Assembly (NCBI GenBank): GCA_045114775.1
Contig: JBGULC010000034.1
Location: 17,301-81,300, forward strand
Reading direction: 5' to 3'
Origin: UBA3792 sp045114775
GTDB taxonomy: Bacteria; Bacillota; Clostridia; Christensenellales; CAG-138
DNA length: 64,000 nt
The notes under the pieces were generated by a model. That model was given only the letters and a program-made list of their open reading frames with translations, searched no databases and was not told the origin of the DNA. Positions 7,935 to 17,080 of the stretch are shown piece by piece (position 1 is the stretch's first letter; each line of letters begins with the position of its first letter). The position numbers were made by a program, and so were the translations under genes.

Positions 7935-8058
7935 TTAAGAAAGTCCCGTCATTCTGAGCATGATACGCGCGTACCATGCTTCGTTGCAAAGGCGCCGTCG
8001 CGCGTTTGATCGCGCGTCGCCACGGCGCCTCAGGATGACATGTTTGAGACTTTCTAAA
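7935..8058. repeat. MITE-like element with nested inverted repeats
   Basis: Imperfect terminal inverted repeats contain AGAAAGTC and GTCATTCTGAG on the left and CTCAGGATGAC and GACTTTCT on the right. An inner hairpin GGCGCCGTCGCGCG pairs with CGCGCGTCGCCACGGCGCC. No coding potential. Elements with GTCATTCTGAG ends are common in Clostridia genomes (recalled, not searched). Confidence 0.6.
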
Positions 8059-8086
8059 GCCCCGGCAATATAAGCTCGCTTGTCTG

Positions 8087-9814
8087 TTACCGCTGCGACA
8101 CGGTGAACAGCGAGTAGAAGTACCCCTTCTGTTCCATCAGTTCTTCGAACCCGCCATGCTCCGCAACAACGCCGTTCTTCAGCGTGAAGATGCCGGTGCA
8201 GCGGCGCAGGACGTTCTCGTCGAGGTCGTGCGTGACGATGACGCGGGTGAAGCCGTCGAGCTTCAGGATCGCGTCGAGCACCTCAAAGGTCGTCTCGGCA
8301 TCGAGCGCCGCCGTCGCCTCGTCGACGAACAGCACGGGCGTCTTACGAAGAAGCGCACGAGCGATCGAGATCCTCTGCCGCTCGCCGCCGGACAGTCCGG
8401 AACCGTTCTCGCCGCAAAGATACCCTTCGCCCTTTTCCGCAATGAGCTTACTTAGACCGGAAAGCCGCACCGCGCGGTCGACCTCCTCCTTCGGGAATTC
8501 GGAAAACATCGTGATGTTGTCGCGGATCGTGCTGTTGAACACGAACACGTTCTGTTGAATGATGGAAACGAGATCATAGAGCGAGCTTGTTGAGATGCCT
8601 TTGAGCTCCCTGCCGTCATACAGGATCTCGCCGTTGTAGTTTTCGGACGACGCCATCAAAAGGTTCAAGATCGTCGATTTGCCGCTGCCGGAGCCGCCGA
8701 CGAGCGCATAGCAGCCGCCCGCTTTCATATCCATATCGACGTCATGGAGAACCGTCTTTCCCTCCTCATACGCAAAGTTCAGATCGCGGAGCTCGATGCC
8801 GTTTTCGAGCTTCGGCTCGATGAGCTCGCCCTCGTCGGGGATGTTCTTGTTGAGCGCTGCCGCCAGCTTGTCAATCAGCGCATACGAGGATTTCATGCCG
8901 GCAAAGAAATCCGGGAAAAACTCGATCGGTCCGAGCACGTAGTTTAATAGCTGCACAAAGACGATCGCGGTACCGGCGGTGATGCCTCCCTTGCCGGACA
9001 GCGCGAGCGCCGCGGCGACGAAGAACACGCCGAACTGCAAAACCCCGCCCGCAAGGCCGGTTGCGTAGGCGACGAGCACACTTACCCGCGTGCGCTTTTT
9101 CGACGCGTCCGCAACGCCTTCGTTGCTTTCGTCATGGATGCGGGAGATGTTTTTCTCCGCCTTGAAGCTCTTGATGACCGAGAAGCCCGAAAGAGCGTCC
9201 TTCAGCAAACCGGTGTAGGATTCCTTTTTGTCGGAAACGCGCTTTTCCGCGACCGCCGCTTTATTTCCGAGCACGATGGAAACGATGATCGGCAGCAGCG
9301 AGAAGCCGATCGCGATCAGCGTCAGAAGCGGGCTGTACCAAATCATCATGATCAGCGCGCCGACAAACGTAACGGCGACCTCAACTACCTTTTGCAGTTT
9401 CCTGACATAATCCTGCTCGATCGTGTTCAGGTCATTAGAAAGCGCGGAGATATAGAGCGAGGTGTTCTCGCCGGAGAATGCCTGAATGCCCTTTTCCATC
9501 AACCGGTCGAAGGCGTATTCGCGGTACTGTTTCATCGCCTTTGCACGGAACTCGGAGAGGAAGGTCCGGTCGAGCACCCATGCCAGGATCAGCAGCGCAA
9601 TGCCGACGCCTGCGACGAGAAGCAGCGTCCAAAAGCCGATCGAGCCATCGCCGGAGATCAGGTCGGAAACCCCCTTGAGCGTCCACGAGATCATCAGACC
9701 GGAAGCCGCCGACAGCAGCGAAGCGAGCAGCGTCAAGGCAAAACTGAACTTGTTCTTTCGGAACAGCTCTTTGAGAAACGGGCGGCGCAGCGCCTTTAAT
9801 TCTTTCTTATCCAT
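8087..9814 (-). CDS. ABC transporter, fused permease-ATPase (exporter type)
   Basis: 575 residues from the ATG behind AAAGGAG; a 27-residue longer form overlaps the upstream gene and is rejected. Residues 1-300 are a six-helix ABC exporter membrane domain. The ATPase domain has Walker A GGSGSGKST, Q-loop SIIQQNVFVF, signature LSGGERQRISIA, Walker B PVLFVDEATAALD and switch histidine VTHDLD. It is a half-transporter expected to homodimerise. It is last in an operon with an XRE-TPR regulator and a methyltransferase, 11 bases apart, so export of a methylated metabolite or self-protection is a possible role. Confidence 0.9.
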   Translation of the reverse strand: MDKKELKALRRPFLKELFRKNKFSFALTLLASLLSAASGLMISWTLKGVSDLISGDGSIGFWTLLLVAGVGIALLILAWVLDRTFLSEFRAKAMKQYREYAFDRLMEKGIQAFSGENTSLYISALSNDLNTIEQDYVRKLQKVVEVAVTFVGALIMMIWYSPLLTLIAIGFSLLPIIVSIVLGNKAAVAEKRVSDKKESYTGLLKDALSGFSVIKSFKAEKNISRIHDESNEGVADASKKRTRVSVLVAYATGLAGGVLQFGVFFVAAALALSGKGGITAGTAIVFVQLLNYVLGPIEFFPDFFAGMKSSYALIDKLAAALNKNIPDEGELIEPKLENGIELRDLNFAYEEGKTVLHDVDMDMKAGGCYALVGGSGSGKSTILNLLMASSENYNGEILYDGRELKGISTSSLYDLVSIIQQNVFVFNSTIRDNITMFSEFPKEEVDRAVRLSGLSKLIAEKGEGYLCGENGSGLSGGERQRISIARALLRKTPVLFVDEATAALDAETTFEVLDAILKLDGFTRVIVTHDLDENVLRRCTGIFTLKNGVVAEHGGFEELMEQKGYFYSLFTVSQR

Positions 9815-9825
9815 ACAATACTCCT

Positions 9826-10551
9826 TTATTCCTGTGTTACCGGTCTTCTTCTCAGGCGGAACAGTCTTCTCTTTTCTTCCTCTTCGCCCTGCCATGCAAA
9901 GTACGTCAAGGATTCGACCTCAAAATACGGCGCAAGGATCGCTTCCCATTCGGCGTCCGTCTGGGAGACGAGGCGCAGAACGCCGTCCATGTACACCTTG
10001 CAGCCGTCCGTAAGCGCCATGCCTTTTTCCGCGGCGGCTTCCGGCGAAAGCCAATGGTTGAGACCGACGAGTACCTCAGCGTCTTCGGTCACAACGCGGG
10101 CAGCCTCCTTGATAATCTCCTCAGCGGTTTCCGGCGGAACCGTGTCCAGCACGTTGCTGCAGAAGAACCCGTCGAACGAATCCGCCGGCACGGTTTTCAG
10201 CCAGTCTTCGCCGCTGCAGACCGGATGCACCCGATCGGAAACGCCGAGCAGTTCGGAAAGGAACCGCGTCATTTCCGCGGCGTTCGGCGCGGGATCCGCC
10301 GCCGTGACGTTTTCGCATCCGCTCTTCGCCGCTGCGATCGCCGCCCAGCCGTTTCCGCAGCCGAAGTCCAGCACGTTCTTCTTTGCGCCGAGTGCGCATG
10401 CCGCTTTCAGAAGCTTCTCCGAAGGCGCAAGCGCTTCCCAGAGGCCGATCCCCTCCTGCCGCGCGCCTTCCTTTGCCTCTTCCGGGAGCGCGAAGAAGCT
10501 GTCCCAGAATGCCAGCAGCGCCTGATTGTCGTGCATCATTTGTTCGTTCAT
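9826..10551 (-). CDS. class I SAM methyltransferase, paralogue of the HAD-fused one
   Basis: 241 residues. The start at MNEQ is set by a GGGGAG site and an ATGA overlap with the upstream regulator. The SAM motif VLDFGCGNGWAA, the AADP acidic loop and the C-terminal stretch on either side of FAWQGEEEEKRRLF match residues 215-450 of the 657-2009 fusion almost throughout. The two are therefore recent paralogues, one fused to a phosphatase and one placed between a TPR regulator and an ABC exporter. Substrate unknown. Confidence 0.85.
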   Translation of the reverse strand: MNEQMMHDNQALLAFWDSFFALPEEAKEGARQEGIGLWEALAPSEKLLKAACALGAKKNVLDFGCGNGWAAIAAAKSGCENVTAADPAPNAAEMTRFLSELLGVSDRVHPVCSGEDWLKTVPADSFDGFFCSNVLDTVPPETAEEIIKEAARVVTEDAEVLVGLNHWLSPEAAAEKGMALTDGCKVYMDGVLRLVSQTDAEWEAILAPYFEVESLTYFAWQGEEEEKRRLFRLRRRPVTQE

Positions 10552-11627
10552 TGGTTTTTCTCCCCTTCCTTGATACTGTTCCAAAGCGCGGTAAACGCTT
10601 CTTTTTCATATTCGTCGACGACGCTTTGAACCGCGTCCATTGCCGTCACGCCGATGTCGTCATGGACGCTTGCGCCTTCGATGCGGTCGATAAAGCGGAT
10701 ATCGCTTTCGTCATAGCTCGGGGACGCATCGAAGAATTCGGCATATTCTCTCGCCTTTATCAGGGATTCGCGCGCCGCGTCCGCGTCTCCCGATTCAAAC
10801 TCTACCTGCGCCTTCGCCGCAAGAAAAGCACTGCTCACCTTGTCGAAAAAGTTCGGCTTGCCGTCCTTGTGAAGCCCCGAAAGAACGTCGACGCCCCAGG
10901 AAAGGATCGCTTCGGCGGAAGCATAATCCCTTTGCTGGTCGAAAACGTTCATATATCCGCTGACGATGTTGCACAGATCCGCGGTGAGCTTTGCCATTGC
11001 CTCCGAAAGATAAGGCACCGCCTCCTCCGCGCGGTCGATCTGGGCAAGCGTATTCCCGATCTTGCTGCTGAAAAGCCCGCCCGCGTTGCTCTGCTTCATC
11101 AGTTCGACGCCCTTATCCACCTCGTTGAGTCCCAGATACGTTTCTGCGATCTTTGCGCAGATCGTCTGTTCGCTGATCTCCGGGTCCGTGTTCTGATCCA
11201 ACAGCAGACGGGATCGTTCGAGCAGCTCCAGCGCGCGGTGAAGCATTGCTTTATCCTTGCATTCAATGCCGAACGTGCGAAAGATCGCGGCGCTTTCCTT
11301 TACGATCTGAAACGAGTGCGGATACCGTTTCAGCGCTTTCTCTGCCTCCGCAAGCCCTTCCCGGTCCTTTTTGCGGCGGCATTCCCGCATGCGCTTTACG
11401 ATCGCGTCGACGTGATTGTCCTTCATTTCGTAGCCCAAAAGCACGTCCACGGAGGTGTCGAAAAAGTCCGCCATCTCCACGATGAGACCGATGTCCGGGA
11501 TCGAAAGTCCCGCCTCCCATTTATAGACGGCGCCGGGCGTGACGCCCAAAACCTCGGCAAGCTGCTCCTGCGTCAGCCTTCGCGCCTTGCGGAAGACCCG
11601 AATATTTGCGGCAAGCTGCATTTCCAT
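10548..11627 (-). CDS. XRE regulator with TPR-like C-terminal domain
   Basis: 359 residues from the ATG behind AGGAGAGG. Residues 3-60 form an XRE helix-turn-helix (RRLTQEQLAEVLGVTPGAVYKWEAGLSIP). The remaining 290 residues are all-helical with TPR-like spacing, similar in layout to peptide-sensing Rgg/PlcR-type or generic clostridial XRE-TPR proteins. Two inverted repeats overlap its own promoter, suggesting autoregulation. It overlaps the methyltransferase gene by ATGA. The signal is unknown. Confidence 0.8.
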   Translation of the reverse strand: MEMQLAANIRVFRKARRLTQEQLAEVLGVTPGAVYKWEAGLSIPDIGLIVEMADFFDTSVDVLLGYEMKDNHVDAIVKRMRECRRKKDREGLAEAEKALKRYPHSFQIVKESAAIFRTFGIECKDKAMLHRALELLERSRLLLDQNTDPEISEQTICAKIAETYLGLNEVDKGVELMKQSNAGGLFSSKIGNTLAQIDRAEEAVPYLSEAMAKLTADLCNIVSGYMNVFDQQRDYASAEAILSWGVDVLSGLHKDGKPNFFDKVSSAFLAAKAQVEFESGDADAARESLIKAREYAEFFDASPSYDESDIRFIDRIEGASVHDDIGVTAMDAVQSVVDEYEKEAFTALWNSIKEGEKNQ

Positions 11628-11647
11628 ACGTCTGTCCTCTCCTGCTT

Positions 11648-11692
11648 GATACATACATTGTATCATAGTAAAAAAACGGTGTACACACACCG
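11648..11692 (-). promoter_or_regulatory. promoter of the XRE-TPR operon with two dyads
   Basis: Minus-strand TGTACA, 17 bases, TACAAT. Dyad 1 (CGGTGT-N4-ACACCG, 11677-11692) covers the -35. Dyad 2 (GATACA-N5-TGTATC, 11648-11664) covers the -10. Both suit repressor binding, most simply by the XRE protein itself. Confidence 0.6.
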
Positions 11693-11821
11693 CTCATACC
11701 AAATAGATTTTGTTTTCTCTACCGCCAGTATTATTTTATCGGAAAGCACCGTATACCGGATCCGGCTTCCCTTTTTTGCAAGAACGTGCTATACTGTGAT
11801 TTCAAAGGCAGGTGGATGCGC

Positions 11822-12496
11822 ATGAAACGAACGCCGATCAACGACCGGAGACTTCCGGACTATACGCGCGGCGAAGAGATCATGAATATGGTCAGCCACA
11901 TCGTCGGCGGCGCGATCGGGATCGCGGTGCTCGTGTTCGGCATTCTGTTCTCCGCGCAAAGGCACAGCGCATGGGGCATCGTGAGCGTTTCCGTCTACGG
12001 CGCCGCGATGATCTGGCTCTACACGATGAGCAGCGTCTATCACGGACTTCGGCCCGGCCGCGGCAAAAAGGTCATGCAGGTGCTCGACCACTGCACGATC
12101 TACGCGCTGATCGCGGGGACCTACACGCCGATCCTGCTCGTGAGCATCCGTCCGCTGTACCCGGTCCTCGCATGGGTCTGCTTCGGTCTCGAATGGGGGT
12201 TTCTGGCGCTCACGGTGACGCTGACCGCGATCGACCTTCGAAAATACCGCGCGCTGTCGATGGTCTGCTATATTTGTATGGGCTGGCTGATCATCATCGC
12301 CGTGCCGCAGACGATCGAGGCGATAACCAAAACGGGGTTCTACTGGCTGCTTGCGGGCGGGATCGCCTATACCTTCGGCGCGATCCTGTACGGGATCGGC
12401 AGCAAAAAGCACTGGTTCCACTCCGTCTTTCATCTGTTCGTGCTGCTCGGCAGCATTCTGCAGGCGACGGCGATCCTGTTTTTCGTCCTGCGCTGA
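11822..12496 (+). CDS. hemolysin III / YqfA-family membrane protein
   Basis: 224 residues with seven hydrophobic segments. Hallmarks of the PAQR/hemolysin III family are the early EEIMNMVSHIVGG, the mid-protein SSVYHGLRPGRGKK and DHCTIYALIAGTYTP, and the late HWFHSVFHLFVLLGS. The conserved His/Ser/Asp residues are those thought to bind zinc. I chose the second ATG, six bases after GGTGG. The gene is transcribed away from the XRE operon and converges on the radical SAM gene. The physiological role is poorly defined in the family. Confidence 0.9.
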   Translation: MKRTPINDRRLPDYTRGEEIMNMVSHIVGGAIGIAVLVFGILFSAQRHSAWGIVSVSVYGAAMIWLYTMSSVYHGLRPGRGKKVMQVLDHCTIYALIAGTYTPILLVSIRPLYPVLAWVCFGLEWGFLALTVTLTAIDLRKYRALSMVCYICMGWLIIIAVPQTIEAITKTGFYWLLAGGIAYTFGAILYGIGSKKHWFHSVFHLFVLLGSILQATAILFFVLR

Positions 12497-12511
12497 ACGC
12501 CCCGTCGGCGG

Positions 12512-13360
12512 TCAGCAATTCCCGGTATAAACAAACTCCAGATTTTCCCGCGCGATCTCCGCAAGCCGGTAAACGGTCTTGACGTCGGTCGCGCTTCTGT
12601 CGCGCATCCGAAACCGCGGAAAGAACCGCGAGATATGGAGCGGAATGCCCGTTCCGTCCGGATTCCTGAGCCGTCCGACCCACGCGGAAAGCGCGCGCAT
12701 CTCCTCCTCGCCGTCGTTTTCGCCGGGCACGATCAGCGTCGTCAACTCGACGTGACAGAATTCCGCCGCCGCCTCGATGAACCTCAGCACCGTTTTCAGA
12801 TCGCCGCCGAGGACCTTGCCGTAATAGCGGTCGGTAAAGCCTTTGAGGTCGATGTTCATCGCGTCGATATACGGACGCAGCTCCTCCAAAATCTTCAGCT
12901 CCGCGGTCCCGTTCGTGACCATGACGTTCTTCATCCCCGCGGCCTTCACGAGCCTTGCCGTGTCCCGTACAAACTCATAGCCGATCAGCGGTTCGTTGTA
13001 GGTGAACGCGACGCCGACGTTCCCCCTTGCCCGCGTCTTACCGGCAAGCGCCGCGAGCTCCTCCGGCGCGATCGTTTCCGCCGTTTCTGCAAACCGCTTC
13101 GCCTGCTCCGACCATGAGATCTCGTAATTCTGACAAAACGGGCAGCGCAGATTGCAGCCGAAGCTGCCGACGGACAGGATCCGGCTGCCGGGACAGAACC
13201 GCGCAAGCGGCTTTTTCTCGATCGGATCGAGCGCGAGCGACGCGATCCGCCCGTAGTGATACGCCTCCGTGCGGCCGTTTCTTGCGATCCGCCCGCCGCA
13301 GAAGCCAATTTGCCCTTCCTTTAGATTACAATGTCTGAAGCAGACGCCGCACTCCGTCAT
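12512..13360 (-). CDS. amrS: AmmeMemoRadiSam system radical SAM enzyme
   Basis: 282 residues starting at the ATG six bases after AGAGGG; the alternative start five codons earlier overlaps the upstream stop by ATGA. The protein has an N-terminal Cys/His pattern (CGVCFRHCNL) and the radical SAM CxxxCxxC as CNLRCPFCQN near residue 75. It also shows the pflA-like motifs AFTYNEPLIGYE and MNIDLKGFTDRYY. It follows directly on a Memo-AMMECR1 fusion, the defining partner. The family is widespread, but its modification target is unknown. Confidence 0.92.
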   Translation of the reverse strand: MTECGVCFRHCNLKEGQIGFCGGRIARNGRTEAYHYGRIASLALDPIEKKPLARFCPGSRILSVGSFGCNLRCPFCQNYEISWSEQAKRFAETAETIAPEELAALAGKTRARGNVGVAFTYNEPLIGYEFVRDTARLVKAAGMKNVMVTNGTAELKILEELRPYIDAMNIDLKGFTDRYYGKVLGGDLKTVLRFIEAAAEFCHVELTTLIVPGENDGEEEMRALSAWVGRLRNPDGTGIPLHISRFFPRFRMRDRSATDVKTVYRLAEIARENLEFVYTGNC

Positions 13361-13371
13361 AGCGATCCCTC

Positions 13372-14757
13372 TCAATGGTGCCGCACGACCTCGAACCGCT
13401 CGAGACGGTACGGCTCGTCCTCGCGGATGCCGCCCTTTTGCCGCGCGATCCGGATCTGCTCCTCCGGGGTGTCCACGCCTTCGAGATCCGGCAGCAGCAG
13501 CCCGCGCTTTCTGCCGCAGCTCACGATGACGCCGTAGCGCTTCACGTCGAGCGCAGCGGGCGAGTCGATCGGCTCCGCTTCGCCCAGCACGTCCACGCTG
13601 ATCTCAATGCTGCCGAGCTCGTTCGCGTCCACCGGCGAAAAGCGCGGATCGCGCGAGCATGCGCTGACGGCGTTCTGAACGATCTCCTCCGCAATGCTGT
13701 TCCGCGTCGCCGCGATCGTGCCGATGCAGCCGCGAAGCTGTCCCTCCTTATGCAGCGAGACGAACGTCCCCGCGCGCCGCGAAAGCATCTCCTCCGGAAG
13801 CCCGTCCGGCACGGGAAGGCGCTCGCGCCGCAGGACCCACGCGTTCACGGCGGCCCTCGCAAGCTTCACATACGCGTCGCTCTTCTCCGCTTTTTCAAGG
13901 CATTCCCGCGTCACCCTTTCCCGATACGCGTCCAGAAACCGCCGGGTCCCGTCCGCGCCGTCCGGATAGAACGTGCAGATCCCGTAGCCGACGCCGGTCA
14001 CGTCCTGATGGCTCAGGGCCTTCGCCCTGACCGCAAGGCCGTCGAATGCGCCCGCCAGGATCACAAAGGACCGTTGCCCGCATTCCGCCGCCTTTTCGCA
14101 GAAGGTCCCGGAAAAATCAAACAACTCGCCGAATGCGGCTCTTGCGCAGACGTCCATGATCCGGCGGTCGTATTCCGGTCCCTCCGGGGCGAACCCGTAC
14201 GGGCCGTACTCCCTGAGCTTATGCGAAAGGTCTCCGCTGGCGATCAGAACGGCGCGCGTTCCGGTTTCGTCACAGGCGCGGGCGACGATCTGCCCGAGAC
14301 GGTAGTGGTCGGAAAGCGGCAGCCCCGAAAGCCCGATGCGCACAAGCTTGCCGCCGTCGTACTTTTTCCGGATGAAATACAGCGGGACCATGGTCCCGTG
14401 ATCGAGCGACGCGTCCCGCTCTCCGAGCGTGCCCGCGGGAAAGTCCTCCGCGTCCGCAAGCGCGCAGATGCGCTTCACGAGCGCGGTATCGTATTGCTCG
14501 GAAAACCGGACCTCCGGGGCGCGGAACTGCCGGAACGAGCCCGTCGCCCCGCTGCCGGGCGAGATATGGAAATAATCCGCATACAGGATCGCGTGCGGGC
14601 TGGTCACGATCAGCGTGTCCGGCCGCAGCGCGGCGATCTCCTCCGCGATGCGCTCGTACGCCCGCGTCGTTTCGAGGATCTCCTTTTCGCCGCCCCTTCC
14701 GACCTCCGGCACGATCATGGGCGGATGCGGCACCATAAACGCGGCAAGAATCGACAT
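13372..14757 (-). CDS. amrB: AmmeMemoRadiSam proteins B and A fused (Memo-AMMECR1)
   Basis: 461 residues. Residues 1-270 are a Memo domain (extradiol-dioxygenase-like) with MVPHPPMIVPEVGRGGE, DHGTMVPLYF and LIASGDLSHK. From about 285 an AMMECR1 domain carries the invariant LRGCIGT. In many genomes these are separate genes; here they form one protein, followed by the radical SAM enzyme with overlapping codons. The pair is expected to act together in an undefined radical modification. Confidence 0.92.
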   Translation of the reverse strand: MSILAAFMVPHPPMIVPEVGRGGEKEILETTRAYERIAEEIAALRPDTLIVTSPHAILYADYFHISPGSGATGSFRQFRAPEVRFSEQYDTALVKRICALADAEDFPAGTLGERDASLDHGTMVPLYFIRKKYDGGKLVRIGLSGLPLSDHYRLGQIVARACDETGTRAVLIASGDLSHKLREYGPYGFAPEGPEYDRRIMDVCARAAFGELFDFSGTFCEKAAECGQRSFVILAGAFDGLAVRAKALSHQDVTGVGYGICTFYPDGADGTRRFLDAYRERVTRECLEKAEKSDAYVKLARAAVNAWVLRRERLPVPDGLPEEMLSRRAGTFVSLHKEGQLRGCIGTIAATRNSIAEEIVQNAVSACSRDPRFSPVDANELGSIEISVDVLGEAEPIDSPAALDVKRYGVIVSCGRKRGLLLPDLEGVDTPEEQIRIARQKGGIREDEPYRLERFEVVRHH

Positions 14758-14806
14758 CGTATCGCCTCCTTCAAACGTTTCCCAAACGGTCGGTCCGAAA
14801 AGGACC

Positions 14807-15478
14807 TTACCGCAGACTCTTCAGGTATTCCTTGTGCTCGTCCGTGACCCGGAAGCTTTCGACCGCCTTCCGGATCGCCTTCTTATGCGTCCATTCGTCC
14901 AGCCGCCGGTCCGTAAAATACGGGATCGTCTCGTCGTAGCGCTTCGCGAGCGCCGTCGCGAAGTACCACGCGATCATCATTTTGAGATAGTAATCCTCGC
15001 CCTGCTTGGACGCGACCAGCTCCGGGTATTCCGGCTTGAAATCCGTGTCCAGAAACTCGTTCATCAGCATCCGGATCCCGAACCGCGCCGTATAGACGTG
15101 CTCCGACGCGATCCACTTTTTGAGATACGGCAGCAGTCTTTCGTGGTTTTTCCGGAACGCCTTCGGCGTCGCCTGGTCCGAGACCGGCCAGCAGTCGACG
15201 TACGGCAGAAACGCTTCGACGCCACGTACGCACACATCGAAGTCCTTGATCATCGAAAGCACAAAGAAGTGGATCAGTTTTTCCTCATAGTATTGATGCG
15301 GCAGATCGGACAGAAACGCGTCCCGCTCGCCGCTTTCAAAGACCTCTTTGGCGATTTTCCGCATCTCCGGCGTGCGGACGCCGAGGATCGTCTCCTTCGG
15401 GACATTCGGGACCAGCTTTACCTGAAACTCCCGGTACGCGTCGTCCTTTACGGCGATCAGTCTTTCATACAGCGTCAT
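14807..15478 (-). CDS. DNA alkylation repair protein (AlkD/AlkC-like, HEAT repeats)
   Basis: 223 residues from the ATG behind GGGAG. All-helical HEAT-like architecture with GVRTPEMRKIAKE, VDCWPVSDQ (position of the AlkD substrate-binding Trp/Asp), YTARFGIRMLMNEFL and IAWYFATALAKRY. It belongs to the DNA alkylation repair family in Pfam, which excises or binds alkylated bases. Many clostridial members lack proof of glycosylase activity. It sits between the AmmeMemoRadiSam pair and a GH13 gene in the same direction. Confidence 0.8.
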   Translation of the reverse strand: MTLYERLIAVKDDAYREFQVKLVPNVPKETILGVRTPEMRKIAKEVFESGERDAFLSDLPHQYYEEKLIHFFVLSMIKDFDVCVRGVEAFLPYVDCWPVSDQATPKAFRKNHERLLPYLKKWIASEHVYTARFGIRMLMNEFLDTDFKPEYPELVASKQGEDYYLKMMIAWYFATALAKRYDETIPYFTDRRLDEWTHKKAIRKAVESFRVTDEHKEYLKSLR

Positions 15479-15527
15479 ATCGTTTCTCCCTTTTATATGG
15501 ATGTCCGGCCGCTTTCCCCGCGCCGGA

Positions 15528-17066
15528 TCAGAACAGAATGAAGGACTGCGGCGCAAGCGTCAGCCGGTCGCCCTCGATCGCCGCGCCGCCGATCCGATAC
15601 AGCTGCAGAGCGTTTTCGGGCAGGTCAAAAATCGCGGCGCTGCGGGTTTTCCCGGAGGGATTGACCGCCGCAACGCGGCTGCCGCGCCGATAGACGAACA
15701 GCGGATCGCCGTGCTTTGCGTACAGCACGGCAAAGGGCCCCACGGCTTTGAGGTCCGGATCCTTATGCCGGAGCGCAAGGATCCCGCGCACGGTCTCAAA
15801 GAGGCCTTCCCTTCCCTGCGCTTCATCGACGCACGGCGCGTCCGGGCTCGGGTCGACGGGCAGATACAACCGCGCCGCCGGTCCCGCGGAAAAGCCCATG
15901 TTGGGCCCGCGGTCCCACTGCATCGGCGTGCGGCTGCCCGTGCGCGTGTAGCCGCCCTCCTTGCTCGGAAGGTCCGCCAGATAACGCATGCCGATCTCGT
16001 CGCCGTAATACAGGAACGGAACGCCGGGCAGCGTGAACAGCACGGCGTACGCAAGCTCGAGCTCGCGTTCACTGAGACGAGGCGCAAGCCGCGGCGTGTC
16101 GTGATTGCAGGTGAAGAAGCTGATCGCGCCGACGTCTTTCGTCGCTTCGTACTTCGGGAGATAATCGTCAAGAAAGCGGAAAATATCGCTGTCCGCGTCA
16201 TTTTTGAAATAGCTGCGGTCCGTGCCGTCGTCGGTCTGCCTAAGAAGGCTGTGGTACCCGTTACCCCAGTGATCCAGATAGAAATCGGCATGGAACCCGG
16301 CGTTCAGAGACAGCTTCGGATTGCTCCATTCCGAAACCAGCACGGCCTCCGGATAGTCCCGGTCGAGCATTTGCCGGATCTCCCGCCAGATCGCGGCGGT
16401 GCAGGATTTTTGCTCGTCGTCCTCCTTGACGAGCGAATCCGCCATATCCACGCGAAAGCCGTCGCAGCCGCGGTCGAGCCAGAAGCGCATGACGTTCTTG
16501 AGCGCTTCGCGGGTCGCCAGCGCGTCCGGATCAGAAACACCGCACTGCCAGGGCTCCGTCGGTTCTCTCCAGCCGTAGTTCAGCGCGGGCTGACACTTGA
16601 AGAAGTTCAGCATGTAAGTCCCGTTCCGCGGCGTTTCGCCGCCGATGTACGGATGGTTCGGAATGCCGCGGATCCAGAAATCGGTCCAGATATAGCGGCC
16701 GGAGTATTCGTTCGGCTCCGCCTTCGCGCTTTCCAGAAACCACGGATGCTCCTCCGAGGTGTGCCCGGGCACGAGGTCCAAAAGCACGCGGATCCCCTTT
16801 TCGTGCGCCTGCTCGAAGAGGCGGTACAGATCCTCGTTCGTTCCGTAGCGCGGCGCCACGCGGCAGTAATCGCGCACGTCGTAGCCCGCGTCCTTGAACG
16901 GAGAGTCGAAGCAGGGATTGATCCAGAGCGCGTTGCAGCCGAGCGCGCAAACGTAATCGAGCTTCGAAACGATCCCCGTAAGATCGCCGATCCCGTCCCC
17001 GTTCGAATCACAGAAGGATTGCGGATAGATCTCATAAAAAACTGCGTCGTTCAGCCAGTTCGGCAT
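15528..17066 (-). CDS. alpha-amylase family glycoside hydrolase (GH13)
   Basis: 512 residues from the ATG behind GGGGGA. The TIM-barrel motifs are present: GYDVRDYCRV (region I area), DGFRVDMAD with the nucleophile Asp207, VSEWSNP with the acid/base Glu246, and CNHDTPR with Asp323. A short C-terminal beta domain follows. There is no signal peptide, so it is intracellular. Its overall form fits oligo-1,6-glucosidase, trehalose synthase or related intracellular glucan enzymes; I cannot choose among them. Not visibly linked to a sugar transporter. Confidence 0.88.
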   Translation of the reverse strand: MPNWLNDAVFYEIYPQSFCDSNGDGIGDLTGIVSKLDYVCALGCNALWINPCFDSPFKDAGYDVRDYCRVAPRYGTNEDLYRLFEQAHEKGIRVLLDLVPGHTSEEHPWFLESAKAEPNEYSGRYIWTDFWIRGIPNHPYIGGETPRNGTYMLNFFKCQPALNYGWREPTEPWQCGVSDPDALATREALKNVMRFWLDRGCDGFRVDMADSLVKEDDEQKSCTAAIWREIRQMLDRDYPEAVLVSEWSNPKLSLNAGFHADFYLDHWGNGYHSLLRQTDDGTDRSYFKNDADSDIFRFLDDYLPKYEATKDVGAISFFTCNHDTPRLAPRLSERELELAYAVLFTLPGVPFLYYGDEIGMRYLADLPSKEGGYTRTGSRTPMQWDRGPNMGFSAGPAARLYLPVDPSPDAPCVDEAQGREGLFETVRGILALRHKDPDLKAVGPFAVLYAKHGDPLFVYRRGSRVAAVNPSGKTRSAAIFDLPENALQLYRIGGAAIEGDRLTLAPQSFILF

Positions 17067-17080
17067 CGTTTTCGTCCCCC

